Below are positions 41,793 to 50,407 of a stretch of DNA of 64,000 bases, in pieces. Both the position numbers and the translations under genes were made by a program. Origin of the DNA: Streptomyces albireticuli (lineage in GTDB: Bacteria > Actinomycetota > Actinomycetes > Streptomycetales > Streptomycetaceae); assembly GCF_021228125.1 (NCBI RefSeq), contig NZ_JAJQQS010000002.1, forward strand, positions 62,001 to 126,000, in the 5' to 3' direction. Numbering within the stretch: position 1 is the first letter of the stretch; every line of letters starts with the position of its first letter. The notes beneath the pieces are model-generated. The model was not told the DNA's origin and made no database searches. It saw nothing but the letters and a program-made list of their open reading frames with translations.

Positions 41793-42842
41793 ATGTACGG
41801 CAGCTACACCGGCCGCACACGCGGGGCCCGCGCGGCCCTGGCCGTGGCAGGAGCCGCGGCGGGGGGCCTTCTGGTCCTCGCCGGCTGTTCGTCCTCCTCG
41901 TCGTCGGCGGCACCGCCGAAGGGCGCGCCACCACCCCAGGCACCCGCCCAGCAGCCCAAGGCGCGTGCACCCTTCTGGGTGAATCCGGAGTCCACCGCGG
42001 CCAAGCGGGCCGGTGAGCTCCGGAAGGGCGGCAAGAGCGGGAAGGCCGAGCTGCTCCGCAAGATCGCCGCCCAGCCGGTCGCGGAGTGGATCGGCCCGGA
42101 CGACCCCGAGGGCCAGACCCGCGGCTACACCGAGGCGGCCGCCAAGGCCGACCGGGTGGCCGTGCTGGTCCTCTACAACATCCCGCACCGCGACTGCGGT
42201 CAGTACTCCCAGGGCGGCGCCTCCGACGGCAACGCCTACCGGCAGTGGCTGGACCAGGCCGCCCGGGGCATCGGCAACCGCGGCGCGACGGTCATCCTGG
42301 AGCCCGACGCCCTCCCGCACATCGAGGACGGCTGCACGCCCCAGCAGTTCCACGAGGAGCGCTTCGCCCTCCTGAAGGAAGCCGTCGACAAGCTCAAGCA
42401 GCTGCCGCGCACGAAGGTCTACCTCGACGCGGGCAACCCCAGCTGGGTGACGCCCGCCGACCGGATGGCCGGGCCCCTGCGCCGGGCCGGCATCGAGCGT
42501 GCCGACGGCTTCGCGCTCAACGTCTCCAACTTCCAGACCACCCGGGCCAATAAGGAATACGGCCGCAGGCTCTCGCACCTGCTGGGCGGCAAGCACTTCG
42601 TCATCGACACCAGCCGCAACGGCAACGGCCCCCTCAACGGCGCCGACCACGAGAAGGCCTGGTGCAACCCCTCCGGCCGCGCCCTCGGCGAACCCCCGAC
42701 GACCCGCACGGGCGACCGCCTGGTGGACGCGTACCTCTGGGTGAAGCGCCCGGGCGAGTCCGACGGCACCTGCAAGGGCGGCCCCGGCGCGGGCCAGTGG
42801 TGGGAGTCGTACGCGCTGGACCTGGCCCGCAATTCACGCTGA
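41793..42842 (+). CDS. cslZ: GH6-family endoglucanase lipoprotein (CslZ)
   Basis: A 349-residue cellulase of family GH6. The lipobox LVLAGC gives a membrane-anchored lipoprotein. GH6 marks: VAVLVLYNIPHRDCGQYSQGGA (with the catalytic-loop Asp), VILEPDALPHIEDGC (catalytic Asp), VYLDAGNPSW and FVIDTSRNGNGP. GAGGGGGAG precedes the ATG. It faces the glxA-cslA operon, and the set corresponds to the known Streptomyces locus in which CslA makes a beta-glucan, GlxA oxidises it and CslZ trims it at hyphal tips. Confidence 0.92.
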   Translation: MYGSYTGRTRGARAALAVAGAAAGGLLVLAGCSSSSSSAAPPKGAPPPQAPAQQPKARAPFWVNPESTAAKRAGELRKGGKSGKAELLRKIAAQPVAEWIGPDDPEGQTRGYTEAAAKADRVAVLVLYNIPHRDCGQYSQGGASDGNAYRQWLDQAARGIGNRGATVILEPDALPHIEDGCTPQQFHEERFALLKEAVDKLKQLPRTKVYLDAGNPSWVTPADRMAGPLRRAGIERADGFALNVSNFQTTRANKEYGRRLSHLLGGKHFVIDTSRNGNGPLNGADHEKAWCNPSGRALGEPPTTRTGDRLVDAYLWVKRPGESDGTCKGGPGAGQWWESYALDLARNSR

Positions 42843-42883
42843 GGGACGGAGCGTTCGATCCTGGCCTGCGGGTCCGCCGGAGG

Positions 42884-42987
42884 CGGGCCCCACGGCCCTC
42901 CGGGGGCGTTTGAGGACACCGCGCGTCAGCGCGGCCGGGGTCCGGGGCGGAGCCCCGGGAATCGGGTAGGGGCGGGTAGGGGAAATC
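42884..42987. repeat. composite palindromic element, copy E (partial)
   Basis: It carries GGCGTTTGAGGACACCGCG, a CGCGCGTCAGCGCG hairpin, a CCGGGGTCCGGGGCGGAGCCCCGG hairpin region and the right arm ATCGGGTAGGGGCGGGTAGGGG. The large hairpin is mostly lost. It separates the ends of cslZ and glxA. Confidence 0.7.
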
Positions 42988-42994
42988 CCCCCGC

Positions 42995-45019
42995 CTACTC
43001 CTCCTCCGCGGCCTCCTCCTCGTCGCCCGCCCCCTTCCCGTCCGTCTTCCCCGCACCCGCCTCCGCCTCCACCTTCGGCACCCGCACCCACACCGCCTCC
43101 GCCGGCACCCCCCGGTCGTCGACGACCGTCAGCATGTACCAACCCGGCGGCACCAGCGAGGGGTCCTTCGGCAGCGTCACCGACACCCCGTCCGCCTCGC
43201 GCGTGAAGTCCAGCGCGATGGACCGCTGTTCGATGTTGGTGACATGTGTGAACGACCCCGGCCGGATCAGCCGCACCTTCACCAACGGCCGCTTCTGCAC
43301 CGTGCGGAGCTTCGTCTTCCCGCCCAGCTCCACCGCCCGCGGCGCGGTGTCCTTGATCTCGGGGCGCTTGCCGCCCTGGTGGAGATAGGGCGGGGTGTAG
43401 AGGTCGATCTGCTGCTCGAACGTGGCGGGCTTGCTGTTGGCCTTGTCCCCGAAGAGGGAGTCGGAGCCGAAGGTCAGCACCCTGCCGTCGGGCAGTAGCA
43501 GCGCGCCGGAGTGGTAGTTGCGGCCGACCAGCGGGTCGGCGACGGCGCGCGCGGAGTCCTTCTTCGGGTCGTAGATCTCGGCGAGGAGGACGTTGGAGTC
43601 GCTGCGCCCGCGGTAGTCGCCCGAGCCGTTGGTGGTGAGCACGGTGTCGTCGGGGAGGATGACACTGCTGGGATAGCGGGCCTTGGCGTAGAGGTCGGGG
43701 CCGTCGCGGAAGCGCGGCTGCGCGGCGCGCAGGTCGACGATGCGGGTCTTCGCCGTGGACTTCTTGTCCTCGCCGACGCCTCCGCCGCCGAGGACCATGT
43801 ACCGCTGCTCCTGGGCGGGCGGGAGCAGGACCGACATCGAGGTCTCCAGGACGTCCGGGTCGCTCATGCCCGGCACCTCGGTGAAGTCGTTGCTGGCCAG
43901 GTCCCAGACGCCGGGGACGCGGCCCTTGTCGGCCGGGCCGTAACCCGCGTTGGAGCCGGTGTAGAAGATCCGGCCCTTGTCGGTGAGGAAGAGGGCCGGG
44001 TAGGTCGGGAAGAACCGCTCCTTGGGGAGGTAGGCCCACTTCTTGGTCTTCGGGTCGTAGATCTCGTTCTTGCCCGGGACGACCTGGCCGATCTCGTCGA
44101 GACCGGAGACGGACAGCACCCGGCCGTCCTGGAGGGTGGTCAGCGTGGGGTACCAGCGGGCCTCGTTCATCGGGTCGATCGTGACGTAGCGCTCGGCGAC
44201 CGGGTCGAACTCGTAGGAGTCCTTGATGCCCTGGAAGTCCTTCTTGTCGAAGGAGAGTTTGTTGGCGATGCCGTAGATGTTCCGGGCGTCGGTGCCCTTG
44301 AGGCCGCGGACGCTGTAGTTGTCCGTGAGCCCCGTCTCGTACTCGTGGCCCTTGCCGAGGGCCTCCACATAGACACGGGCGGTGCTGACCGTGACGGTGA
44401 CCTTGCGGCTCTCCTCGTCCTGCGTCTTCTTGGCGCGGGGGACGAGCACGGGGTCCTTGGACTCGAAGGTCTTGCCGTTCTTCTTGCCGGTGAACCGGGT
44501 GCCCGCGGGCAGGGTCATCGGCTTGTCGGGGTCCTCGTTGTGGACGACCATCAGGCCGCCGGCCTTGGTGACGTCGCCGCCCAGCTTCTCGTAGCGCTGG
44601 GTGCCGCCGGCGACCAGGAGCTTGCCGTCGGGCAGCTGGGTGTGGCCGGCGCAGAAGAGGTCCTTGGGGGTGGGGATGTTCCGGTAGCTGTTCTTCACCG
44701 GGTCCCAGAGGACCGTGCGGAAGGACTTGGCCTTGAAGTTGGCGGCGTTGTTACCGGAGCCGGCGATCAGCAGGACCTTGCCGGTGTGCAGCAGGGCCGC
44801 GTGGATGGTGTTGATCCGGTATTCCTCGGGAACGTCGACGACGGTCCAGTGGCCGTTCCGCTCCTTGTACTCCGGCTGGTTGATCTTGTACTCGTGGTAC
44901 TGGTCGGAGGCGTAGCCCCAGATCGCCGGCCCGTTCATCCCCGCCAGGACGAGCACGACCGCCGACCCGACCGCCATGCGTCGGGTGCGGCGGCTGACAC
45001 GGTAGCGCCGGTAGTTCAT
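42995..45019 (-). CDS. glxA: GlxA, galactose-oxidase-like copper radical oxidase
   Basis: A 674-residue extracytoplasmic copper oxidase, anchored by an N-terminal TM helix (about 16-36). It oxidises the glycan made by CslA and is needed for tip deposition and morphogenesis. Copper-site features: DLFCAGHTQLPDG with the cysteine (about 123) that forms the Cys-Tyr crosslink, RWYPTL with the stacking Trp (about 289), FFPTYPALFL and GRNYHSGALLLPDGRV with the axial Tyr and His ligand. Kelch repeats fill the middle and a DUF1929 domain the end. The C-terminal tail is Glu-rich. Its ATG overlaps the cslA stop by 4 bp, so the two are co-translated. Confidence 0.95.
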   Translation of the reverse strand: MNYRRYRVSRRTRRMAVGSAVVLVLAGMNGPAIWGYASDQYHEYKINQPEYKERNGHWTVVDVPEEYRINTIHAALLHTGKVLLIAGSGNNAANFKAKSFRTVLWDPVKNSYRNIPTPKDLFCAGHTQLPDGKLLVAGGTQRYEKLGGDVTKAGGLMVVHNEDPDKPMTLPAGTRFTGKKNGKTFESKDPVLVPRAKKTQDEESRKVTVTVSTARVYVEALGKGHEYETGLTDNYSVRGLKGTDARNIYGIANKLSFDKKDFQGIKDSYEFDPVAERYVTIDPMNEARWYPTLTTLQDGRVLSVSGLDEIGQVVPGKNEIYDPKTKKWAYLPKERFFPTYPALFLTDKGRIFYTGSNAGYGPADKGRVPGVWDLASNDFTEVPGMSDPDVLETSMSVLLPPAQEQRYMVLGGGGVGEDKKSTAKTRIVDLRAAQPRFRDGPDLYAKARYPSSVILPDDTVLTTNGSGDYRGRSDSNVLLAEIYDPKKDSARAVADPLVGRNYHSGALLLPDGRVLTFGSDSLFGDKANSKPATFEQQIDLYTPPYLHQGGKRPEIKDTAPRAVELGGKTKLRTVQKRPLVKVRLIRPGSFTHVTNIEQRSIALDFTREADGVSVTLPKDPSLVPPGWYMLTVVDDRGVPAEAVWVRVPKVEAEAGAGKTDGKGAGDEEEAAEEE

Positions 45020-46908
45020 CGGCGGGCCTCCACGGCTTGCTTCGGACGGCGCAGCGTCCAGCACCACGCGAGGATCGGCGCCAGGGTGATCACGATGGCC
45101 AGCGATGCCCAGGTGCGCATCGCGACGTGGGTGTGGCCGAGCCAGAAGGACGCCACGAGCGAGCCGCCGAACACCAGCAGGAAGAACAGATGGATGCGGA
45201 AGGTGCCGAAGAGGGTGTCGGGACTGGCCGAATCGCCCTTCGGGGTCACCACGAAGCCGCTCTTGCGCCGGAGCACCGCGTCCAGCAGCGAGCGGGCGTA
45301 GATCGGCGCGGACAGCGCGGACATCACCATGCCGGCCAGCCCGCCCGAGCCCTCCGGTTCGTGCGGTGAGACATTGTGCCGGCGGTTCCAGATGTAGAGG
45401 CCGATCTGGAGGGCCGCGGCATCGCTGTAGAGCATCATCCAGATCTCGGAATTGATCTGGATTCCGGAGGCGCCGAGCCCCAGGAAAAGCGCGCAGCTCA
45501 AGGCGCCCAGCATCCAGTTGAGTGCGGTCATCGGATAATAGATGACCATCAGGCTGTAGTTGAGGAATTTCCCCGGGGTGAGGGTGAAGGGCCCTTTCCA
45601 GAACTGCTTGATAATGGTTTCGTATGTGCCGCGTGACCAGCGCAGCTGCTGGGTGAAGAAGTCGGTCCAGGCGTTGGGGCCCTCGCCGACCGCGAGGACG
45701 TCCGGGGTGTAGACCGAGCGCCACTTGTGACCGGTGGCGGGGTTGCGGTGCCGGTGCAGCTCGAAGCCGGTGGCCATGTCCTCGGTGATCGAGTCGTAGA
45801 GCCCGCCGATGCCCTTCAGGGCGCGGATGCGGACGGCGTTGTTGGTGCCGACGAACATGGGTGCGCCATAGCGGTTTCCGGCGCGTTGGATCAGGGCGTG
45901 GAAAAGGAACTGCTGGCTTTCTGCGGCCTTGGTCACGGCCGCATCGTAGTTCCCGTACACCTGTGGTCCAACGACAAACGCGATATCGGGGTCACGGAAG
46001 TACCCGAGCATCCGTTCCAGGAAGTTGGGCAGCGGGACGTGGTCGGTGTCGACGGAGGCGAAGAAGTCGTAGTCGTCGCCGTGGGCGTCGAGCCAGGCGT
46101 TGTAGTTGCCGTGTTTGGTGCGGGCCCGGTGCGGGCCCTTCGGCTGGTTCCACTTCTCCACGCCCTTGCGGGAGAAGTGGTGGACGCCGAGCCGCCGGCA
46201 GACCTCCTTGACCTCCGGGTCGTCGCCCTCGTCGAGCAGCCAGACGTGCAGCGGGCCGCGGTGGCGCAGCCGGACGGCCGCCTCCAGGGTGCGGGTGACC
46301 ATCTCGATCGGCTCCTTGCCGGGCACGAACGAGGTGAGGAAGGCGACTTTGGTGCCGGTCTCCGGGACGACCGGGACGGGGTCCCGCGCGACGAGCGTCG
46401 CATGGGCGTTGGATGTGACGTTCAGCGTGCGGAAGAGCTCGATCAGCCCGATCGACACCAGCATCACGCCGTCCAGCACCCGCATCAGCGTGGTGGCGTG
46501 ATCGCGGTGGGTCCAGTGGGCGGGCTGCATCAGCCACACCAGCAGCCCCACCGAGACGACGGGCGCGGCCCCGAGCAGCAGGGCGCCGAGGACGCGGTGC
46601 GTCTCGTCCGCCAGCAGGCTGCGGTAGCGCACCCGGTAGGGGCGGTCGGGATCCGGCTCGGTCAGCGGGCCCGCGAGCCGGCTGTAGTGCTCGTAGTCGA
46701 ACCGGGGGCGCTCTCTGCCGGGCGGCTGCGACGGCCGTGGCGGCAGGGGCGGCGGGGGTGGCTGGGGCGGCAGGGGCGGTGGCGCCGAGGCCCGGCCGGG
46801 GCCGGGCTGGAGCGGCACACCCCCGGGCAGGCCGGGCGGGCGCGGCGGCACCGGCGCCGCCGGTTTCTGGCCGGGCTGCCTCCGGGCGTCGGCAGGCGTG
46901 GACGTCAT
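45016..46908 (-). CDS. cslA: CslA, cellulose-synthase-like glycosyltransferase (GT2)
   Basis: A 630-residue membrane glycosyltransferase. Residues 1-68 are Pro-rich and cytoplasmic. TM helices flank a GT2 domain with the D,D,D,QXXRW set: WLLDEGDD, ASVDTDHV, SITEDMATG and TQQLRWSRG. C-terminal helices complete the channel. It uses UDP-glucose to build a beta-(1,4)-glucan at growing tips, with GlxA encoded next. The ATG is preceded by GGGGGGAATGACTC. Upstream lie about 275 bp up to the tRNA terminator, where no further gene was seen. Confidence 0.95.
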   Translation of the reverse strand: MTSTPADARRQPGQKPAAPVPPRPPGLPGGVPLQPGPGRASAPPPLPPQPPPPPLPPRPSQPPGRERPRFDYEHYSRLAGPLTEPDPDRPYRVRYRSLLADETHRVLGALLLGAAPVVSVGLLVWLMQPAHWTHRDHATTLMRVLDGVMLVSIGLIELFRTLNVTSNAHATLVARDPVPVVPETGTKVAFLTSFVPGKEPIEMVTRTLEAAVRLRHRGPLHVWLLDEGDDPEVKEVCRRLGVHHFSRKGVEKWNQPKGPHRARTKHGNYNAWLDAHGDDYDFFASVDTDHVPLPNFLERMLGYFRDPDIAFVVGPQVYGNYDAAVTKAAESQQFLFHALIQRAGNRYGAPMFVGTNNAVRIRALKGIGGLYDSITEDMATGFELHRHRNPATGHKWRSVYTPDVLAVGEGPNAWTDFFTQQLRWSRGTYETIIKQFWKGPFTLTPGKFLNYSLMVIYYPMTALNWMLGALSCALFLGLGASGIQINSEIWMMLYSDAAALQIGLYIWNRRHNVSPHEPEGSGGLAGMVMSALSAPIYARSLLDAVLRRKSGFVVTPKGDSASPDTLFGTFRIHLFFLLVFGGSLVASFWLGHTHVAMRTWASLAIVITLAPILAWCWTLRRPKQAVEARR

Positions 46909-47184
46909 GAGTCATTCCCCCCGCACACATACTGACCGCGTGTGTCAGTCGGTCCATGAGTCCTGGTGGCCCCCCTCGGCCGTACGGACCCAAGGGCACC
47001 GGCCCCCCCGGCGCCACCCCAACTCATTGCTCACAGAATGACGTTGGGCGATCGCTCCCGGTTCAGGATCTCCGAACGCGGCTCATGATCGCAAGGGTGA
47101 AACAAGGTGTTTACCGGGCAAAGCGGTGCGCTGGTCGGAGAGGCGTACGAATGGGGGTGAAGTGTTCGCGTGTGCCGCAAGAAC

Positions 47185-47223
47185 GAGGAAGACCCCCTCA
47201 CCAGTGGTGAGAGGGTCTTCCTC
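47185..47223 (-). terminator. hairpin terminator after tRNA-Lys copy 1
   Basis: An 18-bp stem with one mismatch and a 3-nt loop (47185-47202 with 47206-47223) lies just downstream of the minus-strand tRNA. Hairpins of the same design follow the other two tRNA-Lys copies. Confidence 0.85.
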
Positions 47224-47229
47224 TGTCTG

Positions 47230-47303
47230 TGCGCCGCCAGGGACTCGAACCCCGGACCCGCTGATTAAGAGTCAGCTGCTCTAACCAACTGAGCTAGCGG
47301 CGC
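47230..47303 (-). tRNA. tRNA-Lys (CTT), copy 1
   Basis: A 74-nt cloverleaf: acceptor stem GCGCCGC/GCGGCGC, discriminator A, D-loop AGCTCAGTTGGTTAGAGC, anticodon loop CTCTTAA with anticodon CTT, T-arm GGGGTTCGAGTCCC. No CCA is encoded. Copies at 50273 and 56362 appear identical. Confidence 0.97.
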
Positions 47304-47454
47304 CTGCTGACAGAGAAAACTCTACCTGATCCTGGCGGGTGCTCCTGACCATCCACTCGGCTGAATCGTGTAAAAAGTGCATTTCATGACATGAAGCTGG
47401 TACGGACGATTGAGAAGCTGCTGTGCCCCGGCCCCGAGGGAAGGCGGCTGCGCC

Positions 47455-48579
47455 GTGCGGACTACGGCATTCACCGAGGGCGCACCCGGCGGCCGCCGCC
47501 GGTGTGCCGTCCGGGGCCTGATCATGGCCGCGGTGGGCGCCCTGGTGCTGGCCGGGTTCGGGCCGGTGGGGCCCGTACGGGCGGGGGCGGTGCCGGCGGG
47601 GCTCGTACGGGCGGGGGCGCTGCCGGTGGGGGCCCGGCCCCGGGACCCCGGGCCCGTCCTGGACCCTGGGCCCGCGGGCCCGGTGCAGCAGGCGCAGCAG
47701 GCGCAGACCGGGCCCGGCGGCGGTGACGGGACGACGGGCGGACCGGCGCCGGCGGCGGCGTCGGGGGTCACGCCCGCCGGTACCGGTACCGGTACCGGTA
47801 CCGGGGCCACGGGGTCCGGTGAGGCGACCGGCGGGGCGGCCGTCCCGGCCGGTGCCGCGACGGGGACCCCGGCCGACGGCACGGGCACCGGCACGGGCAC
47901 GGGCACCGGCACCGGCGGCGGCACGGGCGGGGGTGTGACCTCGGTCGCCCTGGAGCAGTCCGGCAGTTTCATCGGCCCGGACCAGAACGCCGTGCCGGCC
48001 ACGCCGGTCATCCCGGGCGTGGCGCCCGAGACCCCCGGCCGGGACCCGGACGTCGTCCTGGAGGACCCGGCCCTGAAGGACCCCTCGCTGAAGCTGCCGC
48101 CGGTCACCGGCCGGGGCACCGAGGAGACGAGGCCGCCCGCGCGGCCGCCGGACGGCCTGACGCCCGAGCCGCAGGGCCCCGGAAAGCCCGCCAGACAGCC
48201 ACCGGCGGCCCGTGGCCACGACCTGGAGGCCGCGATCGCCTTCGCGCTGGCCCACATCGGCGACCCGTACGTCCTCGGCGGCGTCGGCCCGCGCCGCTGG
48301 GACTGCTCCGGCCTCATCCAGCAGGCGTACCGCCGGGCCGGCGTCCGGCTCCCGCGGATCGCGGCGGACCAGTACCGCGCGACGATCCGGATCACACGGA
48401 GCGCGCTGCGCCGAGGGGACCTGGTGTTCTGGACGAACAACGGCCGGATCTCCGGAATCCACCACGCCGCGATCTATCTGGGCGGTGGCCGCTACATCGA
48501 GGCGCCGCGGCCCGGCCGCAAGGTCCGCATCTCGACGTTCTCGTACTACAACCCGAACCTGTACGGCCGTGTCCGCTGA
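47455..48579 (+). CDS. secreted NlpC/P60 cell-wall hydrolase
   Basis: A 374-residue protein. A basic N-terminus and signal-like segment (about 20-38, GLIMAAVGALVLAGF) are followed by a 200-residue Pro/Gly/Thr-rich linker with GT-dipeptide tracts (ACCGGT repeats near 47780-47805 and 47879-47920). The C-terminal domain (about 262-374) is NlpC/P60: WDCSGLIQQAYRRAG with the catalytic Cys, and IHHAAIYLGGGRYIEAP with the catalytic His. It should cut peptide bonds of peptidoglycan. The start is uncertain; GTG 47455 follows GAGGGAAGGCGG, and TTG 47410 is another option. Confidence 0.85.
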   Translation: MRTTAFTEGAPGGRRRCAVRGLIMAAVGALVLAGFGPVGPVRAGAVPAGLVRAGALPVGARPRDPGPVLDPGPAGPVQQAQQAQTGPGGGDGTTGGPAPAAASGVTPAGTGTGTGTGATGSGEATGGAAVPAGAATGTPADGTGTGTGTGTGTGGGTGGGVTSVALEQSGSFIGPDQNAVPATPVIPGVAPETPGRDPDVVLEDPALKDPSLKLPPVTGRGTEETRPPARPPDGLTPEPQGPGKPARQPPAARGHDLEAAIAFALAHIGDPYVLGGVGPRRWDCSGLIQQAYRRAGVRLPRIAADQYRATIRITRSALRRGDLVFWTNNGRISGIHHAAIYLGGGRYIEAPRPGRKVRISTFSYYNPNLYGRVR

Positions 48580-48675
48580 CCGGGACGTCGGCCGGGGCAC
48601 GGCCCCCGCCCCGTGGGCGCCCTTGCGGGGAGCAGGACAATGGAGGGCGGTGCAGACGATCCTGGAGGTATGTAC

Positions 48676-49041
48676 ATGTGCGAGCCGAAGCCGGCTCCCG
48701 GCGCGCGCGACAGTGGTCCGCGCCGCCTGAAGCCCGCGCAGCTGCTCTTCGAGCCGCCCGAGGCCGTCGCCGATCCCGAGCACTTCTTCGACCTGGAGTC
48801 CATCGAGGACCCGCGTGAGCTGCTGGCCCGCTCCACCGAGCTGGCGCTGGCCTTCCGCGCGGCGGCCGACCGGGCGACCGAGTTCCAGGCGGTGGCCGCC
48901 GCACAGCTCGCCGACCCCCGCCGCTTCGACCGGCTGCCGACCGCCGTGATCGCGGAGCGCGCCGAGTGGAGCGAGGACTACACGAAGAAGATGGTCGAAT
49001 TCGGCCGTGACCTGCTGCGGGGCAACCGCACGGTGGAGTGA
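48676..49041 (+). CDS. conserved Streptomyces protein of unknown function
   Basis: A 121-residue soluble helical protein. GGAGG lies 7 nt before ATG 48676; ATG 48670 is too close to it. The sequence has a KPAQLLFEPPEAVADPEHFFDLESIEDPRELLARSTELALAFRAAADRATEFQ core and a helical end with EWSEDYTKKMVEFGRDLLRG. I do not recognise a family. It follows the NlpC/P60 gene. Confidence 0.65.
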   Translation: MCEPKPAPGARDSGPRRLKPAQLLFEPPEAVADPEHFFDLESIEDPRELLARSTELALAFRAAADRATEFQAVAAAQLADPRRFDRLPTAVIAERAEWSEDYTKKMVEFGRDLLRGNRTVE

Positions 49042-49382
49042 GCCCGGACGGGGGCCACGGGCCGGGGGAGGGGCCCGGCGGCGCCCGGAGCGACTCCGGA
49101 AGGCCGCGGCCCGGCCGGGAGGAAACGGGGCCCGGACGCTGCCCGGGGAAGTCCGGGGGCCGGGAGCCCGGAGCGGTCCGACAGGACCCGGGTGAGCCGC
49201 GGAGCCCCGCGCGGCCGGGGCGGACGGTCCGGGACGGGGCGGTCCCGGGTCGGCCCGGCGGGGACGTCCGACCATGGGCCTTTGGCATATGCGCGGCGGA
49301 AGATAGCGCACCACCCGCGCCCGTGTCCCGAATTCCGGTAACTACCGCGAGCGGGCGGGGCGCCGCCCCGGAACATGGGGCC
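49042..49382. other. gene-free stretch of 341 bp
   Basis: Very GC-rich, without a convincing ORF (the upstream extension of the next frame has no signal features or ribosome site). The AT-richer part at 49275-49345 (GCATATGCGC, GAAGATAG, GGTAACTACC) looks like promoter DNA for the next gene. No clear -35/-10 pair was found. Confidence 0.5.
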
Positions 49383-50216
49383 ATGAGCTCCTGGCCGCGC
49401 GACCCGCGCCCCTCCCTCCCCTCCGCATCGCTCCCCTCCGCCCCCGCCGCGCCCCCCGTCCCCGTCTCCCCGTTCCCCCCTTCGCGCGGCTTCCCCACCG
49501 CACACCCCTTCGCCCCCGACCTCCCCACCCGCCCCGTCCCGCCGCAGCGGCCCAGGATCCCCGCCCAGCGCCGTTCCGGCCCGCCCGGACCCCGTACGCA
49601 GCCGCCCACCGCCGCGTACGTCACCCTCGCCGGCGCCGACTGGCTCGCGTCGGCCAGCCGTTTCCCGCGCAGCGTGCACGCCCTGTGGGCGGACAACCCC
49701 GCAGCGCCCCTGGTGCTGCCCTGCGGCACCGTCTTCGACGTCGTCGGCGTCCCCGCGCTCTTCGGCCGCCGGGTGCTCGACCGCTTATGGGCCGGCGGCC
49801 CCGGCTCCGGCCCGGTCGCCGTGCAGCGCGGCCGGCTGCTGCTGTTCGCCGCCCCCGGCACCGCGCAGCGGCTGCCCGCGCTGCTCGGCTGGGAGGAGTG
49901 GGCCCGCGCGATGCCCCCGCTGCTGTGCCACGGCACGGGCGACGCGGTGACCGTCCCCCCGCTCTACCCGCAGGGCGAGGAGGAGCCGGTGCCGCCCGCC
50001 TCCCGCTGGCTGGTCGCCCCGGAGGTGCGGCACCCCTGGCTGCCCGACGCCGAGGTGCTGCTCTGGGCCTGCGTCCGGGTCGCCCGCGCGGCCGCCGACG
50101 CCGCCCCGGCCGGGCCCGCCCCCTCCGCCCCGGCCACGCCGCCCCTCGGCGGGCCGGTCGCCGAGCCGCCCGCTCCCGCCCCTGTGACCAGCACGAGCAC
50201 GCTTTCGCCCCGCTGA
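49383..50216 (+). CDS. protein resembling the bifunctional DNA primase/polymerase N-terminal domain
   Basis: A 277-residue soluble protein. The first 75 residues are Pro/Ser-rich, then comes a compact domain: ADWLASASRFPRSVHALWADNPAAPLVLPCGTVFDVVGVPALFGRRVLDRLWAGGPGSGPVAVQRGRLLLFAAPGTAQRLPALLGWEEW. I associate this pattern with Streptomyces proteins annotated as prim-pol-like, but catalytic acidic residues of a true prim-pol are not obvious, so it may be non-catalytic. The ATG at 49383 is chosen over the much longer open frame. It lies just before tRNA-Lys copy 2. Confidence 0.55.
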   Translation: MSSWPRDPRPSLPSASLPSAPAAPPVPVSPFPPSRGFPTAHPFAPDLPTRPVPPQRPRIPAQRRSGPPGPRTQPPTAAYVTLAGADWLASASRFPRSVHALWADNPAAPLVLPCGTVFDVVGVPALFGRRVLDRLWAGGPGSGPVAVQRGRLLLFAAPGTAQRLPALLGWEEWARAMPPLLCHGTGDAVTVPPLYPQGEEEPVPPASRWLVAPEVRHPWLPDAEVLLWACVRVARAAADAAPAGPAPSAPATPPLGGPVAEPPAPAPVTSTSTLSPR

Positions 50217-50272
50217 AACGTATGGATTTTCGTTCCGCCGGATCAGGGTGCTAAAGTTTTCCACGTCAGCAG

Positions 50273-50346
50273 GCGCCGCTAGCTCAGTTGGTTAGAGCAG
50301 CTGACTCTTAATCAGCGGGTCCGGGGTTCGAGTCCCTGGCGGCGCA
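50273..50346 (+). tRNA. tRNA-Lys (CTT), copy 2
   Basis: Same 74-nt cloverleaf as copy 1, anticodon CTT, with the same flanks (GTCAGCAG before, CAGACAG after). Confidence 0.97.
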
Positions 50347-50353
50347 CAGACAG

Positions 50354-50390
50354 ACCGAGGGCCCCTCACCACTGGTGAGGGGCCCTCGGT
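50354..50390. terminator. hairpin terminator after tRNA-Lys copy 2
   Basis: A perfect 17-bp stem with an ACT loop (50354-50370 with 50374-50390), followed by CGTTTT. It also lies before the end of the convergent metalloprotease gene, so it may serve both. Confidence 0.9.
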
Positions 50391-50407
50391 CGTTTTCCCG
50401 CGCCCGC

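Noticed and set aside
47281..49314. A 677-codon minus-strand frame across tRNA-Lys and the NlpC/P60 gene
   Set aside because: It overlaps a tRNA and a gene with clear catalytic motifs and has no family features.
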